Positions 42,228 to 50,567 of a DNA stretch of 64,000 nt are shown here, piece after piece (position 1 is the first letter of the stretch; each line of letters opens with the position of its first letter). The DNA lies in NCBI GenBank assembly GCA_964536975.1, contig CAZHYS010000004.1:1-64000 (forward strand), given 5' to 3'. The position numbers and the translations under genes were made by a program. The notes beneath the pieces are model-generated. The model was not told the origin of the DNA, searched no databases, and was given only the letters and a program-made list of their open reading frames with translations. This DNA is from JAKQDP01 sp964536975. GTDB lineage: Bacteria; Patescibacteriota; Patescibacteriia; 2-01-FULL-39-33.

Positions 42228-44366
42228 ATGCCCAGAAAACAACCATTGGAGAAAGTCAGAAACATCGGTATTATCGCGCATATTGATGCCGGCAAGACCA
42301 CCGTCTCCGAGCGCATTTTATTTTATACCGGCAAGAAGCACAAAATCGGCGAAGTTCACGAAGGCGAGGCGACCATGGACTGGATGGAACAGGAACAAGA
42401 GCGGGGCATTACCGTTACTTCGGCCGCGACCACTTGCTTTTGGCCCAACGCTTCCTGGCTGGGCGGAGGCGATATTCAAATCAATATTATTGATACTCCG
42501 GGCCACGTTGATTTTACGGCGGAAGTGGAACGGTCTTTGCGCGTTTTAGACGGCGGCGTCATTGTTTTTGACGGCGTGGCCGGCGTGGAACCGCAATCCG
42601 AAACTGTCTGGCGCCAATCAGAAAAATATCACGTCCCGAAGATCGGTTTTGTCAACAAAATGGACCGGATGGGGGCGAATTTTTATCATGATTTGGAGAC
42701 TATTCACAATCGTTTGACTCCCAACGCCCATCCGATTCAGTTGCCGGTCGGCGCGGCCGAAACTTTCAAAGGCATTATTGACCTGTTTGAAATGAAAGCG
42801 CGGATTTATCAGGATGATTTGGGCACTAAGTGGGAAGACACCGAGATTCCGGAAGATGAAAAGGCGCGCTCCCAGGAATATCGCGCCAAGCTGGTGGAAG
42901 CGATCGTGGAAAACGATGAAGAATTAATGGAAAAATATCTGGCCGGCGCCGAAATTCCGGTTAATGATTTGAAACGGGTATTGCGCCAGGCTGTTGTCAA
43001 CAATAAAATCGTGCCGATTCTATGCGGTAGCGCCCTCAAAAACAAAGGCGTTCAGTTTTTGCTCAATGCGGTGGCGGAATTCTTGCCTTCGCCTTTAGAT
43101 ATCGCTCAGCCGGTCGGCCATAATCCGGAAGATGAGACCAAGACGATTCCGGTTAAGACCAGTGACGAAGAGCCGCTCGTTGGTTTGGCATTCAAAGTGG
43201 CGACCGATCCCTTTGTCGGCAAATTGGTTTTTTTCCGCGTCTATAGCGGCATCCTCAAATCCGGTTCTTACGTTCTCAATAATTCTACCGGCGACAAGGA
43301 AAGAATCGGCCGCATTTTGAGAATGCACGCCAACTCCCGCGAAGAAATAGAAGAAGTTTATTCCGGCGAAATCGCTGCCATTGTCGGCCTCAAAGGCACC
43401 ACGACTGGCGATACTTTGTCCGATGTCGGTCAAAGCATTCTCTTGGAAAAAATCACCTTTCCCGAACCGGTCATTGATATTGCCGTGGAGCCCAAGACCA
43501 AAGCCGACCAGGAGAAGATGGGCATGGCCTTGGCCAAACTGGCCGAAGAAGATCCGACTTTCCGCGTCCACACCGACGAAGAAACGATGCAAACCATCAT
43601 CTCTGGCATGGGCGAGTTGCACTTGGACATTATTGTTGACCGGATGAAACGAGAATTCAAAGTGGAAGCCAATATCGGCGCGCCGCAAGTCGCTTATCGC
43701 GAGACTATTCGCAAGCCGGCGGAAGCCGAGGGCAAATACATCCGCCAATCGGGCGGCCGCGGCCAGTACGGTCATTGCGAAATCAAGATTGAACCGACTG
43801 ACAAAGATGAAAACGGCCTGCAGAAAGAATTTGAATTTGTTGACGCCATCAAAGGCGGCGTTATTCCCAAAGAATATATCAAACCGATTGAAAAAGGCAT
43901 CCATGAAGCGATGGACCGGGGTGTTGTCGCCGGTTATCGGCTGATAAATATCAAAGCGACAGTGTTTGACGGATCTTTCCACGAAGTGGACTCTTCCGAA
44001 GCGGCCTTCAAAATTGCCGGTTCGCTGGCGCTCCAGGAAGCGGTCAAGCATGCTGATCCGGTGCTGTTGGAGCCGATTATGAAAGTGGAAGTTGTCACTC
44101 CCGAGCAGTTTATGGGCGATGTCATCGGCGATTTGAATTCTCGCCGGGCGATTATCGGAAAGATGGAAGATCGCGGCCAGGGCGCGGCGGCGGTCAAAGT
44201 GATTTCGGCCGAAGTGCCGCTCGCGGAAATGTTCGGCTATGCCACTATTCTGCGCTCACTGACCCAGGGACGCGCTTCTTATACCATGGAATTTTTGAAA
44301 TACAATGACGTGCCGAAGAACGTAGAAGAAAAGATAAAAGCCGGCCGGATTACCAAAGAAAAATAG
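42228..44366 (+). CDS. fusA: elongation factor G
   Basis: 712-aa translocase GTPase. G1 AHIDAGKTT at about 17-25, RGITVTSAAT switch I, DTPGHVDF G3 and NKMDRMGA G4 are intact, followed by domains II-V (domain IV with GGRGQYGHCEI). The bacterial effector loop and full length indicate the housekeeping EF-G. A hairpin right after the stop probably ends the str transcript. Confidence 0.98.
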   Translation: MPRKQPLEKVRNIGIIAHIDAGKTTVSERILFYTGKKHKIGEVHEGEATMDWMEQEQERGITVTSAATTCFWPNASWLGGGDIQINIIDTPGHVDFTAEVERSLRVLDGGVIVFDGVAGVEPQSETVWRQSEKYHVPKIGFVNKMDRMGANFYHDLETIHNRLTPNAHPIQLPVGAAETFKGIIDLFEMKARIYQDDLGTKWEDTEIPEDEKARSQEYRAKLVEAIVENDEELMEKYLAGAEIPVNDLKRVLRQAVVNNKIVPILCGSALKNKGVQFLLNAVAEFLPSPLDIAQPVGHNPEDETKTIPVKTSDEEPLVGLAFKVATDPFVGKLVFFRVYSGILKSGSYVLNNSTGDKERIGRILRMHANSREEIEEVYSGEIAAIVGLKGTTTGDTLSDVGQSILLEKITFPEPVIDIAVEPKTKADQEKMGMALAKLAEEDPTFRVHTDEETMQTIISGMGELHLDIIVDRMKREFKVEANIGAPQVAYRETIRKPAEAEGKYIRQSGGRGQYGHCEIKIEPTDKDENGLQKEFEFVDAIKGGVIPKEYIKPIEKGIHEAMDRGVVAGYRLINIKATVFDGSFHEVDSSEAAFKIAGSLALQEAVKHADPVLLEPIMKVEVVTPEQFMGDVIGDLNSRRAIIGKMEDRGQGAAAVKVISAEVPLAEMFGYATILRSLTQGRASYTMEFLKYNDVPKNVEEKIKAGRITKEK

Positions 44367-44372
44367 ATAAAT

Positions 44373-44408
44373 GAAAACGCCTGAATCAAACTGTTCGATT
44401 CAGGCGTT
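44373..44408. terminator. hairpin terminator between fusA and the convergent orphan gene
   Basis: AACGCCTGAATC pairs perfectly with GATTCAGGCGTT around a 9-nt loop. On minus a TTTTCATTT tract follows. On plus the T-run is poor. Confidence 0.75.
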
Positions 44409-44433
44409 GATTGCGTGGCCGCGCGTTTCGCGG

Positions 44434-44811
44434 TCATTTCGGGGTGGGGGGAGCGGTGTTGTCCTCGGCCTCGGCGGCGGTTACCGCGTCTTGAGGGACG
44501 AAGGATATGCCATAATCGTGTGGACCTACAAACTGAATCGCTATTTTCCCGTCAATGGAAATGTAGCGGTAACGCGCTACTACCGTTCCCCATTTTTTCT
44601 CACGTTCTTGACTCATTTCGCTCAGTACTACCACCTTTGGCGGCGTCATCGGGTAGGAGGAGGTTGCCGGCGTTTCCGGTTGCGCGGCTTCGACAACTTC
44701 TGCTGTCGCCGGTGCGGTCGTGTCAGCTGATGTATTCGTTTTACTAGCCCCTGCCAGGAACCCCAGTACCATTGCGGCCAATATGGCCAGTGCAAAAGCC
44801 GTGTTTCGCAT
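44434..44811 (-). CDS. small exported or membrane-anchored orphan protein
   Basis: 125 aa. Residues 1-23 (RNTAFALAILAAMVLGFLAGA) form a signal peptide or anchor. Then come a Thr/Ala/Pro/Glu linker and a small beta-like region with KKWGTVVARYRYISIDGKIAIQF, before an Ala/Glu/Pro tail. ATG 44811 is chosen because a strong purine-rich SD (AAAGGAGAGGAAGG) sits just upstream; the longer frame to 44982 overlaps the promoter. It has the most consensus promoter of the window. Function unknown. Confidence 0.75.
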   Translation of the reverse strand: MRNTAFALAILAAMVLGFLAGASKTNTSADTTAPATAEVVEAAQPETPATSSYPMTPPKVVVLSEMSQEREKKWGTVVARYRYISIDGKIAIQFVGPHDYGISFVPQDAVTAAEAEDNTAPPTPK

Positions 44812-44881
44812 CCTTCCTCTCCTTTTTCTCGGCTTTCCGCCGGTTTCCCTGTATTTTTCTCTTGTTACTGTACTATCTATA

Positions 44882-44910
44882 ATTATAGCACACTTTAAAT
44901 ATTTTGTCAA
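44882..44910 (-). promoter_or_regulatory. consensus promoter of the exported orphan gene
   Basis: On minus: TTGACA, 17-bp spacer, TATAAT with extended TGC. It matches the sigma70 consensus at all twelve hexamer positions. A small CGGC/GCCG hairpin lies in the leader. Confidence 0.92.
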
Positions 44911-44988
44911 TAGTAGCGAGATTATTTTTTGCCAAAAGCCCAATTTTACTGTAAAATATACAAATAATCCAAGGTATTTCACTATTTT

Positions 44989-45336
44989 ATGACCCCCTTG
45001 AAAGACATTATCAATCTCATCAAAAAAACCGGGGATAAAGCCATAGTTTTGGACGAGACCGGCGTTCCCGGCTATGTAATAATGGCCGTTTCCGACTATG
45101 AACGCTTGGTTTTGGGAAAATCCGGCGTGGCGGGCTTGACAGAGGATGAATTATTAGCTAAAATAAACCGTGAAATCGCCATTTGGAAAGATACCCAGAA
45201 AATCCAGGAAATTCCGGTGGACCAATATGATTTTTCCCAGGATTTAGGGGAGTTTAATGATTTTGAGCCGCTGGAAGACTTTGACGATGACGAGTCAAAC
45301 GACGAAGACCATTATTATTTTGAGCCAGTGGAATAA
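44989..45336 (+). CDS. Phd/YefM-like small acidic protein
   Basis: 115 aa. Residues 1-45 (IVLDETGVPGYVIMAVSDYERLVLG) resemble the N-terminal DNA-binding part of Phd/YefM antitoxins. The C-terminus is highly acidic (EDFDDDESNDEDHYYFEP). No toxin gene (RelE, Doc, PIN) lies beside it; the next gene is tuf with its own promoter. It is probably a free-standing regulator or a CPR-specific protein; the antitoxin relation is from N-terminal similarity only. Confidence 0.6.
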   Translation: MTPLKDIINLIKKTGDKAIVLDETGVPGYVIMAVSDYERLVLGKSGVAGLTEDELLAKINREIAIWKDTQKIQEIPVDQYDFSQDLGEFNDFEPLEDFDDDESNDEDHYYFEPVE

Positions 45337-45354
45337 CAGTGGAAAACTAAAAAC

Positions 45355-45382
45355 TTGAAAAAAATCGGATTTTTGTTATAAT
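45355..45382 (+). promoter_or_regulatory. promoter of tuf
   Basis: TTGAAA, 16-bp spacer, TATAAT. Leader of about 85 nt. Confidence 0.85.
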
Positions 45383-45412
45383 AATAAAGCAATTTTATTT
45401 AAAATAATAACA

Positions 45413-45459
45413 TTAAGAGATCTGGCTAAAACCCTGCCTAAGCAAAGGGGGTCTCTTAA
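45413..45459 (+). promoter_or_regulatory. tuf leader hairpin
   Basis: TTAAGAGATC pairs with GGTCTCTTAA (10 bp, one G-U) and can enclose CCCT/AGGG. It ends 16 bases before the ATG with AAAAAGGA between. Confidence 0.55.
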
Positions 45460-45474
45460 AAAGGATTAATAACA

Positions 45475-46662
45475 ATGGCTGAACAATTTGACAGAAGCAA
45501 ACCTCATGTAAACGTCGGCACCATTGGCCACGTTGACCATGGCAAAACCACCTTGACGGCGGCGATTTTGAAAGTGTTGGCCGCCAAAGGCAAAAAGGTG
45601 CAGAACAAATCAATTGACCAGATTGACGCTGCCCCGGAAGAAAAAGAGCGCGGTATTACTATCGCGACCGCTCATGTTGAGTATGAAACTGACAATCGTC
45701 ATTATGCTCACGTTGACTGCCCGGGACATGCCGACTACATCAAAAACATGATTACCGGCGCCGCCCAGATGGACGCCGCTATTCTCGTTGTCGCCGCGAC
45801 CGACGGCCCGATGCCGCAGACCAGAGAGCACATCTTGCTGGCCCGCCAAGTCGGTGTTCCGTCAATTATTGTCTTCATCAACAAAGTTGATCAGGTTGAC
45901 GATCCGTCCTTGATTGATTTGGTGGAAGAAGAAATCCGCGACTTATTGAAGAAGCAGGAATTTGACGGCGACAATGCTCCGGTCATCCGCGGTTCAGCTT
46001 TGAAAGCATTAGAAGACCCCAGCAGCGAATACGGCGAGGCAGTTATGAAATTGGCCGAAGCTTTGGACACTTACATTCCGGAGCCGCAGCGGCCGGTTGA
46101 TCAGCCGTTCTTGATGCCGATTGAAGATATTTTCTCCATTGAAGGCCGTGGCACTGTTGTCACCGGCAGAATTGAACGAGGCATTATCAAACTCAACGAA
46201 GAAGTGGAAATCGTCGGTTTGAAAGATACCCAGAAGACCACTGTTACCGGCATTGAAATGTTCAATAAGAATTTGGACGAAGGCCGGGCGGGCGATAACG
46301 CCGGCGTTTTGCTCCGCGGCACCAAGAAAGACGAAGTGGAAAGAGGCCAAGTGTTGGCCAAGCCGGGAACAATCACTCCGCACACCGATTTTGAAGCGGA
46401 AGTCTATGTTTTGAGCAAGGAAGAAGGTGGCCGTCATAAACCGTTCTTCAAGGGCTATAAGCCGCAATTCTATGTCCGGACTACCGACGTGACCGGCGAG
46501 ATTGAATTGCCGGAAGGCACCGAGATGGTTATGCCTGGCGACACTGTCAACTTGAAAATCAAGTTGGGCAAGCCTATTGCCATGGAAGACAAGATGAAAT
46601 TCGCCATTCGCGAAGGCGGTCACACTGTCGGCGCGGGCGTGGTTACCAAGATTATCAAATAA
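45475..46662 (+). CDS. tuf: elongation factor Tu
   Basis: 395-aa GTPase that delivers aminoacyl-tRNA. G1 GHVDHGKTT, RGITIATAHVEYE switch I, DCPGHADYIKNMITGAAQMD and NKVDQVDD are canonical; domains II and III are complete. One copy is seen in the window. AAGGA about 12 bases before the ATG is a weak SD. The downstream spacer to rpsJ holds a stable hairpin. Confidence 0.98.
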   Translation: MAEQFDRSKPHVNVGTIGHVDHGKTTLTAAILKVLAAKGKKVQNKSIDQIDAAPEEKERGITIATAHVEYETDNRHYAHVDCPGHADYIKNMITGAAQMDAAILVVAATDGPMPQTREHILLARQVGVPSIIVFINKVDQVDDPSLIDLVEEEIRDLLKKQEFDGDNAPVIRGSALKALEDPSSEYGEAVMKLAEALDTYIPEPQRPVDQPFLMPIEDIFSIEGRGTVVTGRIERGIIKLNEEVEIVGLKDTQKTTVTGIEMFNKNLDEGRAGDNAGVLLRGTKKDEVERGQVLAKPGTITPHTDFEAEVYVLSKEEGGRHKPFFKGYKPQFYVRTTDVTGEIELPEGTEMVMPGDTVNLKIKLGKPIAMEDKMKFAIREGGHTVGAGVVTKIIK

Positions 46663-46677
46663 GATATAAGTTGGCCG

Positions 46678-46717
46678 GGGATGAGCTGTTTGACGGATTC
46701 CATCAATGGCTCATCCC
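46678..46717 (+). promoter_or_regulatory. hairpin between tuf and rpsJ
   Basis: GGGATGAGC pairs with GCTCATCCC (9 bp) around an inner TTGA/TCAA stem. There is no T-run, so it may be a processing site or part of an rpsJ leader. Confidence 0.55.
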
Positions 46718-46752
46718 TGTGTCTTGCATAATTTCGTTAATTAAAAATATCA

Positions 46753-47097
46753 ATGGCTAGTAAAAACACTGCAATCCAGGAAAACGACAAAGCGCATCAG
46801 CGGATCCGGATTAAAATCAAGGCTTATGATCACAAGGTGATTGACACCTCTGCCAAAAAGATCATTGAGACTTGCCAGCGCTTCGGCGCCAAGATTTCCG
46901 GACCGATTCCTTTGCCGACCGAAAAGCGGAAATACACGGTCAATCGTTCCACCTTTGTGCATAAGGACAGTCGCGAACAGTTTGAAATGCGGACGCACAA
47001 ACGGCTATTGGACATCATTGATCCGGATCCGAAGACGGTTGACGCGCTGATGAGTTTGAATCTGCCGGCCGGGGTGAATGTGGAAATTAAAATGTAA
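46753..47097 (+). CDS. rpsJ: ribosomal protein uS10
   Basis: 114 aa, 30S head protein and NusE antitermination factor. RIKIKAYDHKVIDTSAKKI and TEKRKYTVNRSTFVHKDSR, each broken by short variable parts, are diagnostic. The N-terminal 16 residues are an extension. It lies between tuf and rplC, separated from rplC by a 312-base structured spacer, unlike most bacteria, where rpsJ and rplC are close. Confidence 0.96.
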   Translation: MASKNTAIQENDKAHQRIRIKIKAYDHKVIDTSAKKIIETCQRFGAKISGPIPLPTEKRKYTVNRSTFVHKDSREQFEMRTHKRLLDIIDPDPKTVDALMSLNLPAGVNVEIKM

Positions 47098-47102
47098 CTT
47101 TA

Positions 47103-47166
47103 CAATTGGGAACCGAAGAGAGCGGCCATGGGTCGACCCCGCCTCTATCTTCGGTTCCTTCAATTG
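47103..47166 (+). promoter_or_regulatory. long hairpin after rpsJ
   Basis: CAATTG plus GGAACCGAAGA pairs with TCTTCGGTTCC and CAATTG (17 bp with a 2-nt bulge), continuing into GAG/CTC and GG/CC pairs. No T-run on either strand. It lies in the spacer before the rplC attenuator. Confidence 0.65.
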
Positions 47167-47281
47167 AGCAAATCTAAGCCGAAAATGGAGAGAGATCCCA
47201 GGTTGACAGCAGCGTATTTAGGGGAAAACCTCCACTGGCGGGTTGGGTTTACAAGGAATTGACAAATTTTTTAATAAAAAC

Positions 47282-47363
47282 ATCTTAAAAATTGAACAGT
47301 TTGACGGTCGGTTTTGCCGACGGTTGAATCAATCTGGTTTTTAAGATATGGCCAGATTTTTTT
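47282..47363 (+). promoter_or_regulatory. attenuator-like leader of rplC-rplD
   Basis: ATCTGG (47332-47337) pairs with CCAGAT (47352-47357), followed by seven T: an intrinsic terminator before rplC. Its loop contains TTTTTAAGAT (47338-47347), which is fully complementary to ATCTTAAAAA at 47282-47291. That 10-bp pairing encloses a GTCGG/CCGAC hairpin and excludes the terminator. The spacer from 47167 to 47281 has further CC/GG-rich repeats but no clear gene. Confidence 0.65.
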
Positions 47364-47409
47364 GTCCTGTTAAATTGTTTAATAGGATAAATCAAAAAGT
47401 TAAATCAAA

Positions 47410-48156
47410 ATGAAATTCATTTTAGGAAAAAAATTAGCGATGACCCAGTTTTTCAAGGACGACGGCAATGTCGTTCCGGTGACGGCTGTCTTGGTTGAGC
47501 CGAATGTGGTCACTCAGATAAAGACTGCGGAAAAAGACGGCTACAGCGCCGTTCAGGTTGGGTTTGGCCGGCCGAAGAATTTGAAGAAGCCGCAGGTTGG
47601 CCATTTGAAAGGAATTGCTCAAGTCAAAAAAATGAGAGAATTTACCGTCCCAGCCGAAGAAATTCGCGAGCTCAAGCGAGGCGATGTTTTGACAGCGGAA
47701 ATTTTTGCCAAGGGTGATAAGGTCAAGGTCATCGGCGTTTCTAAAGGCAAAGGATTCCAGGGCGTGGTCAAACGCCACGGTTTCCATGGCAGTCCGGCGA
47801 CTCACGGCCATAAAGATCAATTGCGCATGCCTGGTTCCATCGGCTCCACTGATCCGGCTCGTGTCTTTAAGGGGCTTAGGATGCCTGGTCACATGGGCGA
47901 TCAGCAAGTGACAATCAGCGGCTTGGAAATCGTGGAAGTTGATAATGAAAAAAATGTTTTATATGTCAAAGGAGCGGTGCCCGGCGCCAGAAACGGAATG
48001 TTGCTTATTTCCGGCGCTGGTGAATTAAAGCTGAAAGCCGCCGAGCCGGCTGTTGTCGCGGAAGCTACTGAAGCCAAAGCGGAAGAAGAAGTCGCGCCGG
48101 CTGTTTCGGAAGCGCCAGTGGCGGAAGAAAAAGAAGAAAAAACTGAAAGTAAATAA
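47410..48156 (+). CDS. rplC: ribosomal protein uL3
   Basis: 248 aa, an early 50S assembly protein near the peptidyl-transferase centre. GKKLAMTQFFKDDGNVVPVT opens the fold, and RHGFHGSPATHGH and RMPGHMGDQ are the conserved loop. The last ~37 residues are an Ala/Glu/Lys-rich acidic tail not found in typical uL3. First gene after the attenuator-like leader, six bases before rplD. Confidence 0.96.
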   Translation: MKFILGKKLAMTQFFKDDGNVVPVTAVLVEPNVVTQIKTAEKDGYSAVQVGFGRPKNLKKPQVGHLKGIAQVKKMREFTVPAEEIRELKRGDVLTAEIFAKGDKVKVIGVSKGKGFQGVVKRHGFHGSPATHGHKDQLRMPGSIGSTDPARVFKGLRMPGHMGDQQVTISGLEIVEVDNEKNVLYVKGAVPGARNGMLLISGAGELKLKAAEPAVVAEATEAKAEEEVAPAVSEAPVAEEKEEKTESK

Positions 48157-48161
48157 TTTAT

Positions 48162-48833
48162 ATGGTAAAAGTTCCGGTCTACAATTTACAGGGAGAAAAA
48201 GCCAAAGAAATCCAGCTTAGCGCCAGATTGTTCGGTCGCGCGGTTAAGCCGGCGGTTGTTCATCAGGTGGTGGTCGCTCAAGAAGCCAATAGCCGGCAGG
48301 TTTTGGCGCACACCAAAGATCGCAGCGAAGTTCGCGGCGGCGGCAAGAAGCCATGGCGCCAAAAAGGCACCGGCCGCGCTCGGCATGGTTCCAGCCGATC
48401 GCCGATTTGGATTGGCGGCGGCGTCACCTTTGGTCCGACCAAAGAACGGAATTTTTCCAAGCTTGTCAATAAAAAACAAAAGCAAGCGGCGTTAGCGATG
48501 TGCTTGTCCGATCGCTTGGCTGATGGCCGATTGGCAATTTTTGAAAAATTAGAAAATACTTCCGGCAAAACAAAAGACTTGAACGGCTGGCTCAAGACAG
48601 TGCAAGGCAAGGTTCCCGGATTAAAGGAAGCAAAAAAGTTTTTGTTGGTGTCAGACAATAAGGATGAGCAGATTATCAAAGCGGTGGCAAATTTGAAAAA
48701 CGTGATGGTAATAGCCGCTGACAGCTTAAATTGCGTGGATATTTTGAAATATGACACCCTATTGGCTTCGGCCAAGGCGATTGAAGTGATGGAAAAGCAT
48801 TATCGGAAGACCAAGGACAAGAAGCAAAAATAA
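48162..48833 (+). CDS. rplD: ribosomal protein uL4
   Basis: 223 aa. The exit-tunnel loop region RSEVRGGGKKPWRQKGTGRARHG (positions about 47-70, seen in two halves) is diagnostic. In E. coli uL4 also represses its operon by attenuation in the S10 leader, which makes the leader upstream of rplC a plausible target here. The C-terminus (MEKHYRKTKDKKQK) is basic. Confidence 0.96.
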   Translation: MVKVPVYNLQGEKAKEIQLSARLFGRAVKPAVVHQVVVAQEANSRQVLAHTKDRSEVRGGGKKPWRQKGTGRARHGSSRSPIWIGGGVTFGPTKERNFSKLVNKKQKQAALAMCLSDRLADGRLAIFEKLENTSGKTKDLNGWLKTVQGKVPGLKEAKKFLLVSDNKDEQIIKAVANLKNVMVIAADSLNCVDILKYDTLLASAKAIEVMEKHYRKTKDKKQK

Positions 48834-48859
48834 TATTATAATCAATTTGTTTATCAAAT

Positions 48860-49306
48860 ATGAGCATTTTTGGAAAGTTTAAAAAGAAAGACGACGAAGC
48901 GGCCGAGGCAAAAGTTGCCCCGGTGGTTGAGGCGGCCAAAACGGTGAAATCGGAAAAGAAAGAAAAAAAGGACAAACCGGAGGCCAAGCCAGTCAAGGAA
49001 AAGACGGAAACGACTAGCAACAAAGAATTTTTCGGCGTCGTCATCCGTCCGCTTATCACCGAAAAGGCGGCTTTGCTCGCGCAGTTCAATCAGTATCTGT
49101 TTGAAGTTGACCGCAAAGCCAATAAGATTGAAATCGCCCAGGCGATTGAAAGTCGTTATGGCGTAAGGCCGATCAGAATAAATTCCATCAATACTGATGG
49201 CAAGTTTGTCCGCTATGGCCGCAATTTCGGTCAGCTGAAAAACTGGAAGAAAGTCGTGGCGACCTTGCCGGAAGGCAAATCAATCCAGACTCATGAAGGC
49301 GTTTAA
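48860..49306 (+). CDS. rplW: ribosomal protein uL23 with long N-terminal extension
   Basis: 148 aa. The uL23 domain begins near residue 56 (GVVIRPLITEKAALLAQFNQYLF, in two parts) and ends with KKVVATLPEGKSI. Residues 1-55 are a low-complexity Lys/Glu/Ala segment absent from usual uL23 (about 100 aa). uL23 forms the docking site for SRP and trigger factor at the tunnel exit, so the extension would lie near the exit. Confidence 0.95.
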   Translation: MSIFGKFKKKDDEAAEAKVAPVVEAAKTVKSEKKEKKDKPEAKPVKEKTETTSNKEFFGVVIRPLITEKAALLAQFNQYLFEVDRKANKIEIAQAIESRYGVRPIRINSINTDGKFVRYGRNFGQLKNWKKVVATLPEGKSIQTHEGV

Positions 49307-49337
49307 TAATTGAAGCGATATATACCAAGTCAAAGAT

Positions 49338-50183
49338 ATGGCAATAAAAATTTACAAACCTACCACCCCCGCTCGACGTCATACTTCCGTATTGATGAGT
49401 AATGACATTACCGCGCGCAAGCCGCACAAGAGTCTGGTTGTTTCCGGAAAGAATTTGGCTGGCCGCAATAATCAGGGCAAGATTACTGTCAGACATCAGG
49501 GCGGCGGCAGCCGGAAGAAGGTCCGCCTTGTTGATTACAAGCGGGATAAGTTTGATGTGCCGGCCAAGGTGGCGACCATTGAATACGATCCGAACCGCAA
49601 TACTCGCATCGCTCTATTGAATTATGTTGACGGGCAAAAACGCTATATTGTCGCGCCGGTTGATTTGGCGGTCGGAGAAGAAATAATGAGTTCGCAGAAA
49701 TTGATTGATTTGAAAAAAGGCAACGCCATGCCGTTGAAGCATATTCCGGCCGGCATGTTTGTCTATAATGTTGAATTGGTTCCCGGCAAGGGCGGCCAAT
49801 TGGCCAGAAGCGCGGGCAACAGCATTTATTTGATGGCGATTGACGGTGGCTATGCCCAATTGAAAATGCCATCCGGCGAAGTGAGATTGGTGTCCGAGGA
49901 CTGCCTGGCGACTATTGGCACGGCCGGCAACCCGGATTACAAGAATATCCGCTGGGGCAAGGCCGGACGGACCAGGCACCGAGGCATCAGGCCGACCGTT
50001 CGCGGTAAAGTGATGAATCCGGTGGATCACCCGCATGGCGGCGGCGAAGGCAAGAACTCTATTGGTTTGAAGAGCCCGAAGACGCCATGGGGCAAGAAAG
50101 CGCTGGGCGTTAAGACCAGAAAAGCCGGCAAGAAGTCTGATCGGTTTATAGTCAAGCGCCGAGCAAGTAAAAAACGGAAATAA
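49338..50183 (+). CDS. rplB: ribosomal protein uL2
   Basis: 281 aa, contacts the peptidyl-transferase region. KIYKPTTPARRHTSVL at the N-terminus, HQGGGSRKKVRLVDYKR, and the C-terminal GVIMNPVDHPHGGGEG-type loop (VMNPVDHPHGGGEGKN) with the conserved His are present. Normal length; part of the S10 cluster with no SD. Confidence 0.97.
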   Translation: MAIKIYKPTTPARRHTSVLMSNDITARKPHKSLVVSGKNLAGRNNQGKITVRHQGGGSRKKVRLVDYKRDKFDVPAKVATIEYDPNRNTRIALLNYVDGQKRYIVAPVDLAVGEEIMSSQKLIDLKKGNAMPLKHIPAGMFVYNVELVPGKGGQLARSAGNSIYLMAIDGGYAQLKMPSGEVRLVSEDCLATIGTAGNPDYKNIRWGKAGRTRHRGIRPTVRGKVMNPVDHPHGGGEGKNSIGLKSPKTPWGKKALGVKTRKAGKKSDRFIVKRRASKKRK

Positions 50184-50238
50184 TTAAATTCGGCCTGGTG
50201 ATGAGATAAAAACATCGCTATCGCCAAACGATAATAAT

Positions 50239-50532
50239 ATGTCAAGAAGCATAAAAAAAGGTCCCTATATTGACGAAAAATTGATCAAAAAAATCGCCAA
50301 GTTCAAAAAAGGCGACAAGACTGTCATTAAGACATGGTCTCGCAGCTGCGTGATTACTCCGGAGATGGTCGGGTTTACTTTTGGCGTCCACAATGGCAAA
50401 GAGCATATTCCGGTGTTTGTGGTGGAGAATATGGTCGGCCACAAACTGGGAGAGTTTTCTTTGACCAGAAAATTCTTCAAGCATGGCGGCAAAATCCAGA
50501 AGGCGATTGAGCAAGGGGCGAAAACCAGTTAA
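50239..50532 (+). CDS. rpsS: ribosomal protein uS19
   Basis: 97 aa, 30S head. MSRSIKKGPYIDEKLIKKI and the central ITPEMVGFTFGVHNGKEHIPV match the family, as does GEFSLTRKFFKHGG. Follows rplB after 55 bases that contain a weak GTGATG/CATCGC repeat. Complete. Confidence 0.96.
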   Translation: MSRSIKKGPYIDEKLIKKIAKFKKGDKTVIKTWSRSCVITPEMVGFTFGVHNGKEHIPVFVVENMVGHKLGEFSLTRKFFKHGGKIQKAIEQGAKTS

Positions 50533-50567
50533 TAATCAAATCTAAACAGCAATTATAAATTATCAAT

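Noticed and set aside
43095..44051. 318-aa open frame antisense to fusA, and similar long antisense frames in tuf, rplD, topA and der
   Set aside because: They mirror strongly coding genes, have no start signals and show no family motif; they are shadows of codon bias.
47185..47262. 25-codon ORF in the rpsJ-rplC spacer as a leader peptide
   Set aside because: No SD, no run of control codons, and it lies in structured spacer; its stop merely overlaps a TTGACA.
47259..47287. TTGACA in the rplC leader as a promoter
   Set aside because: No acceptable -10 at 16-18 bases (best is CATCTT), and transcription from there would miss the antiterminator arm.
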